Source of the DNA: Pyrenophora tritici-repentis
Lineage: Eukaryota; Ascomycota; Dothideomycetes; Pleosporales; Pleosporaceae
Reading direction: 5' to 3'
Assembly: GCF_003171515.1 (NCBI RefSeq)
Contig: NC_089394.1
Location: 372,001-436,000 of the forward strand
DNA length: 64,000 nucleotides
The notes below the pieces were generated by a model that saw only the letters and a program-made list of their open reading frames with translations, had not been told where the DNA came from and ran no database searches. Position 1 is the first letter of the stretch; every line of letters begins with the position of its first letter. Position numbers and translations under genes: made by a program. Below, one piece after another: positions 1-10,400 of this stretch.

Positions 1-1655
1 CTGGACTTCTGATCCATATTCTTGATCGAAGAGGAAAACCTGGCAGTCGCAGAATAGAAATCTTGGATGGTAGTCAACATCTTGGAAATGTCGGAAACTT
101 GGACATGACTGGTGGTCCCTCCCCACCGTTCGCGGCCGCTATACCATAGCTGGTCTGGCAACAATGAGGCTCTTGTGTAGCTGCTCCACGGCTCACTCGC
201 TCACCGCCGCTGCCAGCCGCTCTAGGCCCACAAGATTTTTTCTCGTTTACACCAGGTGCCACCGGTATTGGTGGCTCCACTTGGGCGGTTTGAGGCTCTG
301 CGGTTAGTGCCTTTTTTTCCAAGAATTCCAAGGAATTGGCATTGGCATTGGGGATTGGGGTGTAACGGAGATCGTGTCGATGACGGAGGTGGAGGGAGTC
401 TGGATCTGGGGGGCTGTCGCGACGTCCTCGTTTCTCGCTGTGACATACTCTCTTTTTTCTTTCTTTTTTCTTGGATAGTGTTACATTGGAGTAATTGTGC
501 ATTCGTACTCCTCGGATCCACGGCACACAGGTCGACAGAAAGTTTATTGTTGATGCTCCTGTCCTCACGCGACCCTCCGATTCTCCCCGAACAAATGTCC
601 ATGCACTCCCACGAGGCCGCACCCCGTCAACCAGCATGTGGAGAATGGAGAGAGGTAGAGTGGGGAGAAGAAGCGGACCATGTCGGACGGCGTACTCTTG
701 CAAGACACGCTTCCCTAAGCATTTTGCTAACGGTGCGGCTTAAAGCGGTATGGACGCCGAAAGAAAAACAAGCGCCGATGAGGGTCAATACCGGGGTCTG
801 GTAGAGTCATGGGCAAACGCGGCTCCGACTTTTTTTTCTTGAGTTTAGTTCGTTGTCCCGTGAAAGCTTGGATTGTAGTTTGGCCCTTCTCCTTCCCCCT
901 CCTCTCCAACTGCCAGGCTGCCACACAGAAACCCCCCGGGGTGCAAGAGCAATTGGCGCCGCGAATTGAACTTGTTTACTAGTTTGCAAAGACACGACGT
1001 CATGGGCTGCAGAGAAACGGTTGAGGACTAGGGCATGCAGGCTGGACATGGTTGGTTGGGCAGAACTCCGGTACAGCTTTAGTCTTGGACTGTGCACAGC
1101 GCGAACGTTTATTCCCCTCAGCCGCCCGTCACTCCCGCGTCTTGAGTGAATGCTTAAACCAGTCGTGCTGATGCTTGGCCCGTATTCTGGGGTAAAAAGG
1201 TAGGGCTGATCGCATGATGTTGGTGTGGTAATGTATGTCTCCGCGGCCTTTTGATCGCACCCCGGGTCTGATGCGAGCACACGCACAGTCTTCCTGACAG
1301 CTCTCTGCTAATCGGGGAGTATCTCGGGTGGGTTTGTGAGGTGGTTGAATCGAATGGCAGAGGCTTAGGTGGGCCGCTAGAAGCTTCTTTGCAGACCAAG
1401 CTCCACCAAGACGTCGGTCCGATGCTTGTACTGTCTCCACCCCTCCAAACTGTTCCTGGTCGACTTGGTGATAACTGCAACATTAGGGCTTGACAAGGCC
1501 CCCGGCAAACGTGCGATCTGCGGAGACAAATTTTTCTACTTGCCGACGTGTGTGCCATGGAGTCTCCACGTCTACGTCACGGTAGAGGTCGGGTGTCGAG
1601 GAAGTGCCATGGGGATGGCTTCTCCATGCCTGTGGGTCCGCTTCTCTCTCTCTCC

Positions 1656-1666
1656 CCCCACTGGGG
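1656..1666. promoter_or_regulatory. Palindromic pair of CreA-type sites
   Basis: The 11-base sequence CCCCACTGGGG is a perfect inverted repeat around one central base. Each arm matches the SYGGRG consensus of the carbon catabolite repressor CreA/CRE1: GTGGGG on the minus strand and CTGGGG on the plus strand. It lies directly upstream of a TATA box and about 120 bases before the start of a sugar transporter, the expected place for glucose repression. Binding itself is inferred. Confidence 0.5.
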
Positions 1667-1668
1667 TT

Positions 1669-1674
1669 TATAAA
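1669..1674 (+). promoter_or_regulatory. TATA box of the sugar transporter
   Basis: TATAAA sits 114 bases upstream of the chosen start codon at 1788, which leaves a pyrimidine-rich leader of roughly 80 bases. Strong TATA boxes are uncommon in fungal housekeeping genes and fit an inducible or repressible transporter. Confidence 0.6.
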
Positions 1675-1787
1675 GGGCGGAGATGCGTCCGCTTGGGGGT
1701 TGCTTGTTGTTGTGAGCTACCAGCCTTTTTGCTGTGATTGCCCTCTTATACCTATTTCTCTCTTTCGTGCTGCTTTCACTGCCCATC

Positions 1788-3617
1788 ATGGACGAGAAGG
1801 ATACCAAGACGGTCGAGGTCGACAACACCACGTTGCCGTCCAAGACGGAAAAGGCCGACAACATCCAAGTAGCACCTACTCCTGACTACTCCGCCCCCAA
1901 GGCAAAGACAGAGCAGCTTGAAGATGCAAGAGGCTGGGAATCCGAGAACTTGATCCAGGATCTGGAGAAGGAGTTGGAGCAGGCAAACTACAAGCTGGGC
2001 TTCTTTGATATGGAGTTCAAGAACCCAAAGCACTTTACCTGGATGATTGTTGCTTTTGCGTCCATGGGTGGTCTGCTCTCTGGTTTAGATCAATCGCTCA
2101 TTTCAGGTGCGAACTTGACTTTGCCTAAAGACTTGGGTCTGACGGCGAGTCAAAACTCTCTTGTCAACTCTGGCATGCCCCTCGGTGGTAAGTAACCATT
2201 CCGGAAAGCCTTCTCAAGACATGGAATCTGATCGAACATAGCTGTTGCCGGTGCTTTTCTCATCTCTCCATGCAATGAGTACTTTGGCCGCCGCTGGGCT
2301 ATCATCATCTCTTGCATCTTGTACACTATCGGTGGTGCTCTCGAAGCCGGAGCCATGAACTACGGTATGATGGTCGCAGCCCGCGTCGTCCTAGGTGCCG
2401 GTGTCGGTCTCGAAGGAGGAACCGTCCCCGTCTACGTTGCCGAGACTGTCGAATCCAGACTCCGTGGTAACCTCGTCTCGCTCTACCAGTTCAACATTGC
2501 CCTCGGAGAAGTCCTTGGGTACGCTGTTGCCGCCATGTTCATTACTCTCGACGACAGCTGGAGATATATCCTCGGTAGCTCGCTCGTCTTCTCCACCATC
2601 ATGGGTATCGGCATTCTCTTCATGCCCGAGAGTCCTCGTTACCTGATGCACAAGAACAAGCCGCTTGAAGCCTTCAAGGTCTGGAAGCGTATCCGTGGTA
2701 CTGCTACTCACGAAGCTCGTGAGGAGTTCTTCGTCATGAAGGTTAGCACCGAGATGGAAGAGGCCGAGGTTGCTGCTGGTCGCACAAACCGTTTCCCCTG
2801 GATGGACTTCTTCACCAAGCCGCGTGCTCGCCGTGCCATCATATACGCCAACATCATGATCTTCCTTGGTCAATTCACCGGTATCAACGCGATTATGTAA
2901 GCATGACCCCTGGCTAAACCTCTATTTCACACAAATATTAACTGATTTTCTAGGTACTACATGTCCGTCCTCATGTCCCAAGTCGGCTTCGACACCTACG
3001 ACGCAACCTACATGTCGCTCGTCGGCGGTGGCTCCCTCCTCATCGGTACCATCCCTGCCATCTTCCTCATGGAGACATGCGGCCGCCGCTTCTGGGCCAT
3101 TGCCATGCTTCCCGGTTTCTTCATCGGCCTACTTCTCGTCGGAATTTCCTACCACCTCACTACGCTCAGCGCCACGCTAGGTCTCTATCTCAGCGGCCTT
3201 ATCCTCTACATGCTCTTCTTCGGTTCCTACGCCGCACTCACCTGGGTCGTCCCCTCAGAAGTCTACCCCACCTACCTCCGCTCCTACGGTATGACCACCT
3301 CGACCGGATGGTTATTCCTGTCCTCCTTCATCGTCACCTACAACTTCACCGGCATGCAGAACGCCTTCACTCGCACAGGCTTGACGCTCGGCTTCTACGG
3401 CGGTATTGCGGTGCTGGGATGGTTTTACCAGATCTTCTTCATGCCTGAGACCAAGGATCTTACGCTGGAGGAAATCGACCAGTTGTTCCAGAAGCCGACG
3501 AGGCAGCTGGTCAAGGAGAATGCGAAGAACTCGTGGGAGGTCACGACGGATCTTTGCCATGGACGGTTCAAGAAGGTGTTTATTGATAACAACCGCCGTC
3601 TTCGTCGCGAGGAGTAG
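1788..3617 (+). CDS. MFS sugar transporter (sugar porter family)
   Basis: A plasma-membrane proton-linked sugar permease of the major facilitator superfamily is the likely role; the substrate cannot be read from sequence. Three exons (1788-2187, 2242-2896, 2954-3617) give 572 residues, the usual size for fungal sugar porters. The signatures are present: the N-terminal pore helix with SGLDQSLISG, the loop motif FGRRW after helix 2, PESPRYL after helix 6, and PETKDLTLEEID after helix 12. About twelve hydrophobic segments are visible, with a long cytosolic N-terminus (about 80 residues) and a central loop. Both introns are GT-AG, 54 and 57 nt. The start at 1788 was preferred over an in-frame ATG at 1734 because it follows the TATA box by a normal distance and begins a hydrophilic N-terminus. 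The upstream CreA-type palindrome suggests glucose repression. Confidence 0.93.
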
Positions 3618-4556
3618 ATGTTGAAGTACGGAGGGACTTGAAAGGTGCTTGATGGATTGTTTCAAGCGATGCAATGAATGGCATACTGCATGCCGTTGTC
3701 ATGAATGATGCTAGAGCTGGAGATGTATGTTCTGCTCGATGATTTATTAGTTATTATTACAATACGATACCCAAATCAGATTATGTTTAATTTTAAACAA
3801 ACTACGCTTCTTCTTCTCTTTCTGCCATGCAGTGGCTTTCTGTTCTTCCTGCGCTCCTGACTCTCATTACCACGCCGCGCACTTTGACACACGCTCACCG
3901 TTCACATACACAGCCATGAACAAGCCACGTAAACGTGCACGAGAATGACACGTTTCATGGCAATCACAATTTGCTCTTTTATTGCAAATCGAACCGTGCA
4001 TGAGCGTGTGTTCAAATGGTGTGGTCGGATGCTCGTGAAAATAAGATCAACACACAGTTACAGATATGCAAATATACACACATACATGGCTAGGTTTTCT
4101 CGAGACAACATCTCACACACAAGACCATATCCCAAGCCTTACTCCTAACAAGACACGATCGACATACCAGCAGTGAAGAATCGAAAAAGTAGAAAAACGT
4201 GTGTGTACGCGTCGTCATCGAAATCGTCGAAACTCAGACAACATGTAAGACAGCCCCTGCGCTGCCCACTGACTTGAACGCCACCCTCACCACCGCCACC
4301 ACACGAAACAAAACAAAACAAAACAGCAAACACTCCCAAAGATGCTGTCTTTTACACGCCAACATGCAAATTACACAGACCAACTTAGCGTCGGGAGTTG
4401 TATATAAACTGTTTCTTCACGCAAGATGGTGGTGTTTGCCATCTCATCCTCTTCGATTGACAATAAGTTAAAACGGTGGAATATTACATTTACACCCACA
4501 TCTATATTTCCATCCAAGCCTACCAGATAAAACTCCCCGACCAAACTCTTTCCAAA
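3618..4556. other. Intergenic region
   Basis: This holds the 3' end of the transporter transcript and the promoter of the next small gene. It contains an (AAAAC)-type simple repeat around 4305-4326 and no credible coding frame. Confidence 0.6.
4401..4407 (+). promoter_or_regulatory. TATA-like element upstream of the small membrane protein
   Basis: TATATAA lies 150 bases before the start codon at 4557. Distance and sequence fit a core promoter, but the region is generally AT-rich, so chance is possible. Confidence 0.35.
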
Positions 4557-4966
4557 ATGCCACCATCAACATACACACTCTACGCCAACCCCTCAGACAA
4601 CATCCCCTACCCCTCCTCCAGCACCCGCCTCCCCGTCCCCCACGGCCTCTATTTCCTGTGTACCGGCTTGCTCGCGCTGGGTCTGTGGTATACTTTTGAT
4701 CATCTCACTTTTCGGAAAACCCCCTCGAATGAAGATGCTGGTAAGTCTTCTTTCCCCTCGATTGTGAACTGGGCGGAGGGTATTTTTTGAAGGGGAAAGG
4801 AGGAAAAGAGCTAATAATGTGTGTGACAGAGATGGATAATATTGACGGGATTGATGGCGAGCGAAAGACGAAGATCGTGGTGGTATTCGATGATGTGGCG
4901 GAGATTGAGGAGGTTGTCAAGGAGATTTTTCGGGGGTTGGATGAGGGAGACGCAGCAGAAGAGTAG
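4557..4966 (+). CDS. Small single-pass membrane protein, function unknown
   Basis: Two exons (4557-4740 and 4830-4966) encode 106 residues. The intron is 89 nt, begins GTAAGT, ends ACAG and has a CTAAT branch-like site just upstream of the acceptor; splicing keeps one continuous frame. Residues 1-25 are proline- and serine-rich. A hydrophobic segment at about 26-42 (HGLYFLCTGLLALGLWYTF) looks like a membrane anchor, and the last 40 residues are strongly acidic, ending EGDAAEE. I do not recognise a family. The gene call rests on the clean splice sites and the organised protein layout. A topology with the acidic tail on one membrane face is inference. Confidence 0.6.
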
Positions 4967-6422
4967 CCGGAAGAGGAGATTGGGGGAGTGGAGTTGGAGT
5001 AGGACGAGGACGAACATGAAGAATCGTGATGGTCATGTACTAAGACATTTGCGGGGTTGTGGAGGTTGAGAGGGTCTTGGGAGAAAACAGCAGGGGTGGG
5101 GGACTGTTCATCTTGATGTTTAAATTTGTGAAATTGATATTTATAGAGTTGGGGGAATTCGGGAATGAAATGAAAACTGTATGTGATGTATCTGTCGACC
5201 ACAAAATAAGCCTACATGTCATAAAGCTGTCGTTTTGCTCCATCTGCCGTCGTATGTAACCGTTAAGTACTTGCTCGCCCGACATGATCCGCAGCAAGAC
5301 GCGATTGAATAGACTGTCAGAATAAAAACCCCTCCTTATTCCCGAATGCAAGACTTCGTCGTCTCCGGGATTCATGGCTAGTCCAAGCAGAGCGTCATAA
5401 ACTCGACATGACTCTAGTAGATACACAAAGTGAAGTGTTGAGAGATGTACTGCATGTGACCCTAAACTATCGGAGTAGACTCGTAGCGAACCGAAGAACG
5501 AGCGTTGTTGAGGCGCGATGTCGGCGTAGTCTCGTGGTCGTTACAAAGTCGGCCTAGATGGAAAGGGTTACCCGGTCAGTGACCTGCGACTAGCAGACTG
5601 GACTAGTTCATCAAACGGTGCCCGGGAATTATTCGTTTGGCTAGCCATGTATGTAGGAAAGTATTGCCGTCCGGTGTGAAGTCCATCGCGAGACCTGCCG
5701 TGTACCGTACGTGCAGATCAACATGTGGTGTCATTGTACATGATATTAACAATGCCGCGTGATGAGCCGCATGCTAGCTTCGTCGTCTTGCATACCATCT
5801 CGATGAAAGCCAATCCCTGAACATGGAATATGACCGTTGTCCGCGGCTGCAGGGGCCTTTGAATCGAGATAGCGTGGGGCGGAAGCAAGACTGGGAATTT
5901 TTGCGGTGAAAAAGATAGGAATGGCAAAGATTGCCATCGCAGCAATAACGACCCGCGGAGCGAAATGAGAAAACGCATCTGCGTCTATCCGGGCGTCCAA
6001 GATTGGCGGATAGCACATGCCAAATTTTAACAAGTTGCGCAACTCAGGTGAATGATTTCGGCCTCATATATCGGGTCCTACCATGAGTTTTGGCCAGGAC
6101 CGATCGTCGCGGGATGGCGCAAGAGGACCGAAATGAGGTCGCGAACGTCACCGGCCTCATCTTGGAGCTCTGATCCTTGTGGTGAAGCGTTTGGTGGCGT
6201 GTTGGAAGACGGTTCCGCGTGGCGTCCTGTGCTGTATCTTCCAGTATCCATTGACCTTCAAGATGTTGTGGGCAGTCCGACCTGCCAATCTTCCGGCCCA
6301 TCATAGTGGGCCGCGAATATGCCCGTGTTTTCTTCCATGCGTACCAGAAGGTGCCGATCCTTGGATGATTCCTGAAAGTGTAGCGGATCGTAGAAGCTGT
6401 CTGATAGCCTCTAACATGCCCC
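4967..6422. other. Intergenic region with coding-like remnants on the minus strand
   Basis: No intact gene was found. On the minus strand between about 6390 and 5746 there are successive coding-looking stretches in different frames, for example one starting ATG near 6324 and a later one with a hydrophobic segment near 5930. They cannot be joined without frame changes, so they may be a decayed gene; see the findings. The rest shows nothing specific. Confidence 0.4.
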
Positions 6423-6818
6423 TCATCTCCTCATCTGCTCTTCCTCTCTCGCCTTTTTCTTTTCCATAATTCCTGCAATCTTCCTCTCCATCTCGGTCTT
6501 CTTGAGTACTAGTTCGGCGCGGGCTGCTTCGAGTTGGGCAATTCGCTCCTCGGGGGTAGCTTCGAGCAGTTGTCGCTTTTGCTAGAGGACGTCATGTTAG
6601 CAAGAACGCTCTTTTAAAAAGCCAAATAAAAATGTCTTCATATTGATATATAGAGATATGCATGCGATTGAAAAGGTTGCTTGCGTAGACAGAGCGTAAC
6701 ATACCTGCTTGGCCTCCTGATACCCCTTCAGGTCAGCGCCGTAGATAGTTCCAGTGACGGTAATGGCAGCGACAGCGCCCGTCATGATCCACCGACGCAC
6801 GGTTTGGTGTGTCGACAT
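6423..6818 (-). CDS. Small membrane/coiled-coil protein, 90 residues
   Basis: Two exons on the minus strand (6818-6705 and 6581-6423) join in phase 0 to give 90 residues; the 123-nt intron has GTATGT and CTAG ends. Residues 8-28 (RRWIMTGAVAAITVTGTIYG) form one membrane-spanning segment with basic residues in front. From about residue 35 to the end the chain is a charged, heptad-like helix rich in E, K, R, L and Q. A short basic N-terminus, one membrane pass and a coiled tail resemble small mitochondrial inner-membrane assembly factors, but I do not recognise the family and localisation is inference. It is divergent from the Hsk3 gene, with 256 bases between the start codons. Confidence 0.7.
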
Positions 6819-7074
6819 GATGTCTAGCCTCTTGCGATAATGGCGTTGCCTGACCTTGTTGCGACAGTAAGCAATGGGCAATGGCAAAAAAGTCGAAATC
6901 CTGGTGGGAAAGCGTCGGAACTGCCAAGCCCTTTCGCCGCGGGAGTCCCACCAAGATATGCTGCGACGCGTCCCCCACATTCACCCGCACAACAAACAAG
7001 CTCACCAACAAGAAATTGCGAACCCGGCCCGATATCGAACTGCACGAGCGCAAAGATACGACGAGAAAGCCACC
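6819..7074. promoter_or_regulatory. Shared divergent promoter of the 90-residue protein gene and HSK3
   Basis: Only 256 bases separate the two start codons, so the core promoters must be shared or overlapping. No obvious TATA box is present in either orientation, which fits constitutive genes. Confidence 0.5.
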
Positions 7075-7443
7075 ATGTCGAACCTACCACGATCCAACGC
7101 CCCGGCCAACTCGCGCCTCAGCACCGTACCCTCGCAGAAGCCGCGCCAGCTTTCCCACCTACAAGCCCAACTTGCGCAATTGACAGCGAATATGTCGGAC
7201 CTCGAGAGCTTGGTGCGTATGACAGCTGGTCAGGCACAGGATATACGCGGTCTGGGAGGATATACTGGTGCTATGTGAGTGCAATACTCATGCTTCATCT
7301 GTTCAAGATGGCATAACATGGGGGACCAGGGCCATGGCCGCTAATGCTGACTGTGCAGGTTTATGGCAGCAAGTAAAGTCCTAGGAGAGGAGACTGTCAA
7401 GGGCGGAGAAGGGGCTGATGATAAGAAGGAGGGAGATAAGTGA
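7075..7443 (+). CDS. DASH complex subunit Hsk3
   Basis: Hsk3 is a small subunit of the DASH/Dam1 complex, which couples kinetochores to spindle microtubules. Two exons (7075-7274 and 7359-7443) give 94 residues, the normal size for filamentous fungi. The conserved core is visible: RQLSHLQAQLAQLTANMSDL, then MTAGQAQDIRGLGGYTGAMF at about residues 48-67, followed by MAASKVLGEE. The core is helical, as expected for the coiled-coil heterodimer. The 84-nt intron (GTGAGT, GCAG) splits a methionine codon in the conserved region. The last 15 residues are charged and variable. The start ATG has a good context (CACCATGTC). Confidence 0.88.
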
Positions 7444-10400
7444 GGCCGCATAGCGATAATGCAGTACATCCCATCGATGCTCAAGTGCCACGATGATATA
7501 CCACTACCCGGATAACTCGACGCGAAAGTCCATCAGCAATGTCTAAACACGGCAGGCAGCTAGGGTGACAACGATAGGGAGAGTGAATGCCCACGTCCCA
7601 CGGATACGCGGCATCCATGAAAGCGAGCTTGGACTTGGGCGCGATAGCAAGAGACATTGGAAAGTCAACGCGCTCAAACGGCCTTGAACATGGTCAACCG
7701 GACAAGGTCCGAAAAGTACAACATGTTGGCCGTGGTCAGGTACATGGCAGACTGTAGAAAACCAGCATGGTTCTCAAATGCGAAATTTATAACACGCCAA
7801 CTTCCCCATGTTCTCCTTGTGCAACTGTGGGGGTCTCCTCGCAACATGCCCAGTCGACCCAACATGCTGATCTCTCAGCACACGTCTGCTGGCCGACGGC
7901 GAGGCCAGGTATCGTCGCACGCGCACCGTGTGCCAAAGCACAGATGTTTTCAACCCGCAAAACCACTGCTCGGATAATTCAGCAAGCAGATCATCCGGCT
8001 GAAACCCTTTCCACCACTCTCCTATTCGCTAGCCCTATGTACTGAACCAGCAAGAGGCGAGTTGTCCCTACCGTACCGCCGCAGAAGCTCGCCTGCATTA
8101 GATAAGCCTATCTCTTGATAAACTATCTTTGTTTCACATCCGCGATAGGAAGCTCACGCTGCTGCGCTGACCCAAATAAACCACGTTTCTCCACGATCGA
8201 CAGTATCATTGGCTTACAGAATGCAAGATTGGAAGGTTTCTGAGGCTGGAAGGGGTGCGCGAGGACCACTAAGCGTGTCGCTATCAATCGCGCAATGATA
8301 ACGATCCATGGTCTCACCGTGTCCTTGTTGTCTCTGCGTCCCTGCCGCATATAAGTACTTTGATGGTTCCGCCGTTGCACTTGAGGGATGGAGAAATCCT
8401 TCATGCCTCTCTGCTGACGACCCGACCCGATTCCGTTACGATTTTGCTGGACCATTCGTTGACATGCCAAGACTGGATAATCCTAGGACATACCCAAACC
8501 GAAGGGGCCATAGAGGATGGACGCCATTCTATCAACTCTTGACCTAGGACAACAGGACCATTGAAGCCGAGTGAAAAAAAAAAGAAAACATTGCCGACAG
8601 CCTCCAATTCTCGACTGGCGCGAATGCAAAGGACAAATCATTCACGCCCTTAGCGGCGTTGAGGAAGCCGTGCACTGTCCTTCTCATGCATGCTCAATAG
8701 CTCCAAGAGAGAGTACCGCCGACCCAACGTCATTCCAGCACCACAAGGTCGAAAATGTTTCCATCGCTACAGCACCCTGCAGTGACATGTAGTCTGACCC
8801 AGAACCGGCCAATCAGCTCTTCGCCCAGGACCAGAGCAAGCGAGCTTCGTCAGCATCGTCAACAGGCACACGAGCAGGACCCTTTCGAGACCCTTTCAGT
8901 ACCCTCTCCCGCCATAGCCCACAGTGACCCTGTCGATGGCCAGCTGCTGGGCATCCATCTGTGAATCGGCGACTGTGGTCTTGACAATCGAGGCAATATC
9001 CCCCGCAGTCTCTTATAGGCCCTATTCAACATCTAAACGAATCACGTACTTGAACCCCCACGAACATCCCGCGCCTCATATCAAAGCATGCGACCTCGAA
9101 AGCTTCCCCACTGCAACAAGGTATTGCGACCTAATGCGCAAGCAATTGCATGTGCTTGGGGGCTGTGTATTGCTTGTCGGCGTTTCGAGCGGATGTGCAG
9201 TTCCGGAGGTGGAGTTCGGTAGCGTGCAAGCATCGGACTTTGGCTACATGACCGGATAATTCCGCCGTTCTCCGGACGCCTTATTTATTGCAGGATCGGA
9301 CGGAGTGGAAGGTATCTTCTGTAATCAAGATTGTCGATACAAAATGGGAGATAGCACCAAAAAAATGGAGAGTGTTGAACGGCTGCTGCGTCTGTAGCGT
9401 GTGCTCGTCAGCAACGCGGCGACAAGCGAAGTTAGAGCGGATTATGTCGGGTTTAGCAATGGATCTAGGCTCAATATCCCTGCCGATGCATGTAAGTAAG
9501 ATGTGTGTGGCTTTCAAGGCTCGCATGAGCAGGGTATGCGCATGGGCCGCTTGCTTCTCTGGGGCAGGCAGCGTGGGGGCGTGCCGCTCAATATCGACCG
9601 AACCCTGTCTATGCAATAGCTATGCTGGGGATCAGTAAACACAAGACGGCATTTCGGGCTTTGGGATGACATGAGAAATTAGTAGTAGATCTTCTGCACT
9701 TGATGTAAACTTGTATCTCTGTTAGTCTGGCCTTGTGGTGCATTGACATGTGAAACTCGACTGCACTGGTAGCCGGGGTCTAGACGACCGATCCCAAGTT
9801 AGCGGAGGCGCGACGTCAAACCGTCGTGCCCATGCTTGTTAGATGACTGGCGCCCGAAGTAATGCCACTCTCGCGATTGCGTGTAGATCATTCATATAAC
9901 GCTGGACCCTTAGACGGGTGATACATGGTACATGGTACATTGATACCCTTTGGTGGACCATGGCAGAAATGCAACATGTCGCTTTCTGTAAGGCCACCAA
10001 TGAATTATCACTATCTGCTCTGTTATTAGACCCGCTCGCGGCTAAACAGTCGCTGTGCGGGACGGAGAAATCAATTCAAGCCGAGCGACATTGTTCTGGT
10101 TCGATTTGGATGAGCGGTGTAAGATGTAGAGACGGTAATTGATGCATGTGCCTGGGTCAAACGTCGATATTCCTGCTCAGCGCCGTGTAATGGTAGGCAC
10201 GCGCGAGAAGCATGTCTAGAAGGGGCACTATACGGGTCGTGTTTGCTTCGTGTGCCTCCCGTCGGTTTCAAAGATGGCGAAAAGTAGGATTTGAGAAGGT
10301 CCCAAAGTAGGGCTTGGTCCGCTCGCGGTAGCTGCAAGTTGTGTAGTCTTCGCGACCTTATTGTTAGTCTCCACCGTTCCGCGTCACCGTTGGATCTTGG

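Larger units (their letters stand above)
1..1787. other. Intergenic region, left edge to the sugar transporter
   Basis: No gene can be firmly assigned here. Open frames on both strands overlap one another and have no recognisable domain. The leftmost 110 bases, read on the minus strand, stay open in more than one frame and could be the start of a gene that runs off the window; this is too short to name. The right-hand part is the promoter of the sugar transporter, with a TATA box and several SYGGRG (CreA consensus) motifs, for example at 791-796, 936-941 and 1187-1192. Confidence 0.5.

Noticed and set aside
10090..10120. tRNA B-box-like GGTTCGATT
   Set aside because: No matching A box at the right distance and no cloverleaf can be drawn around it.
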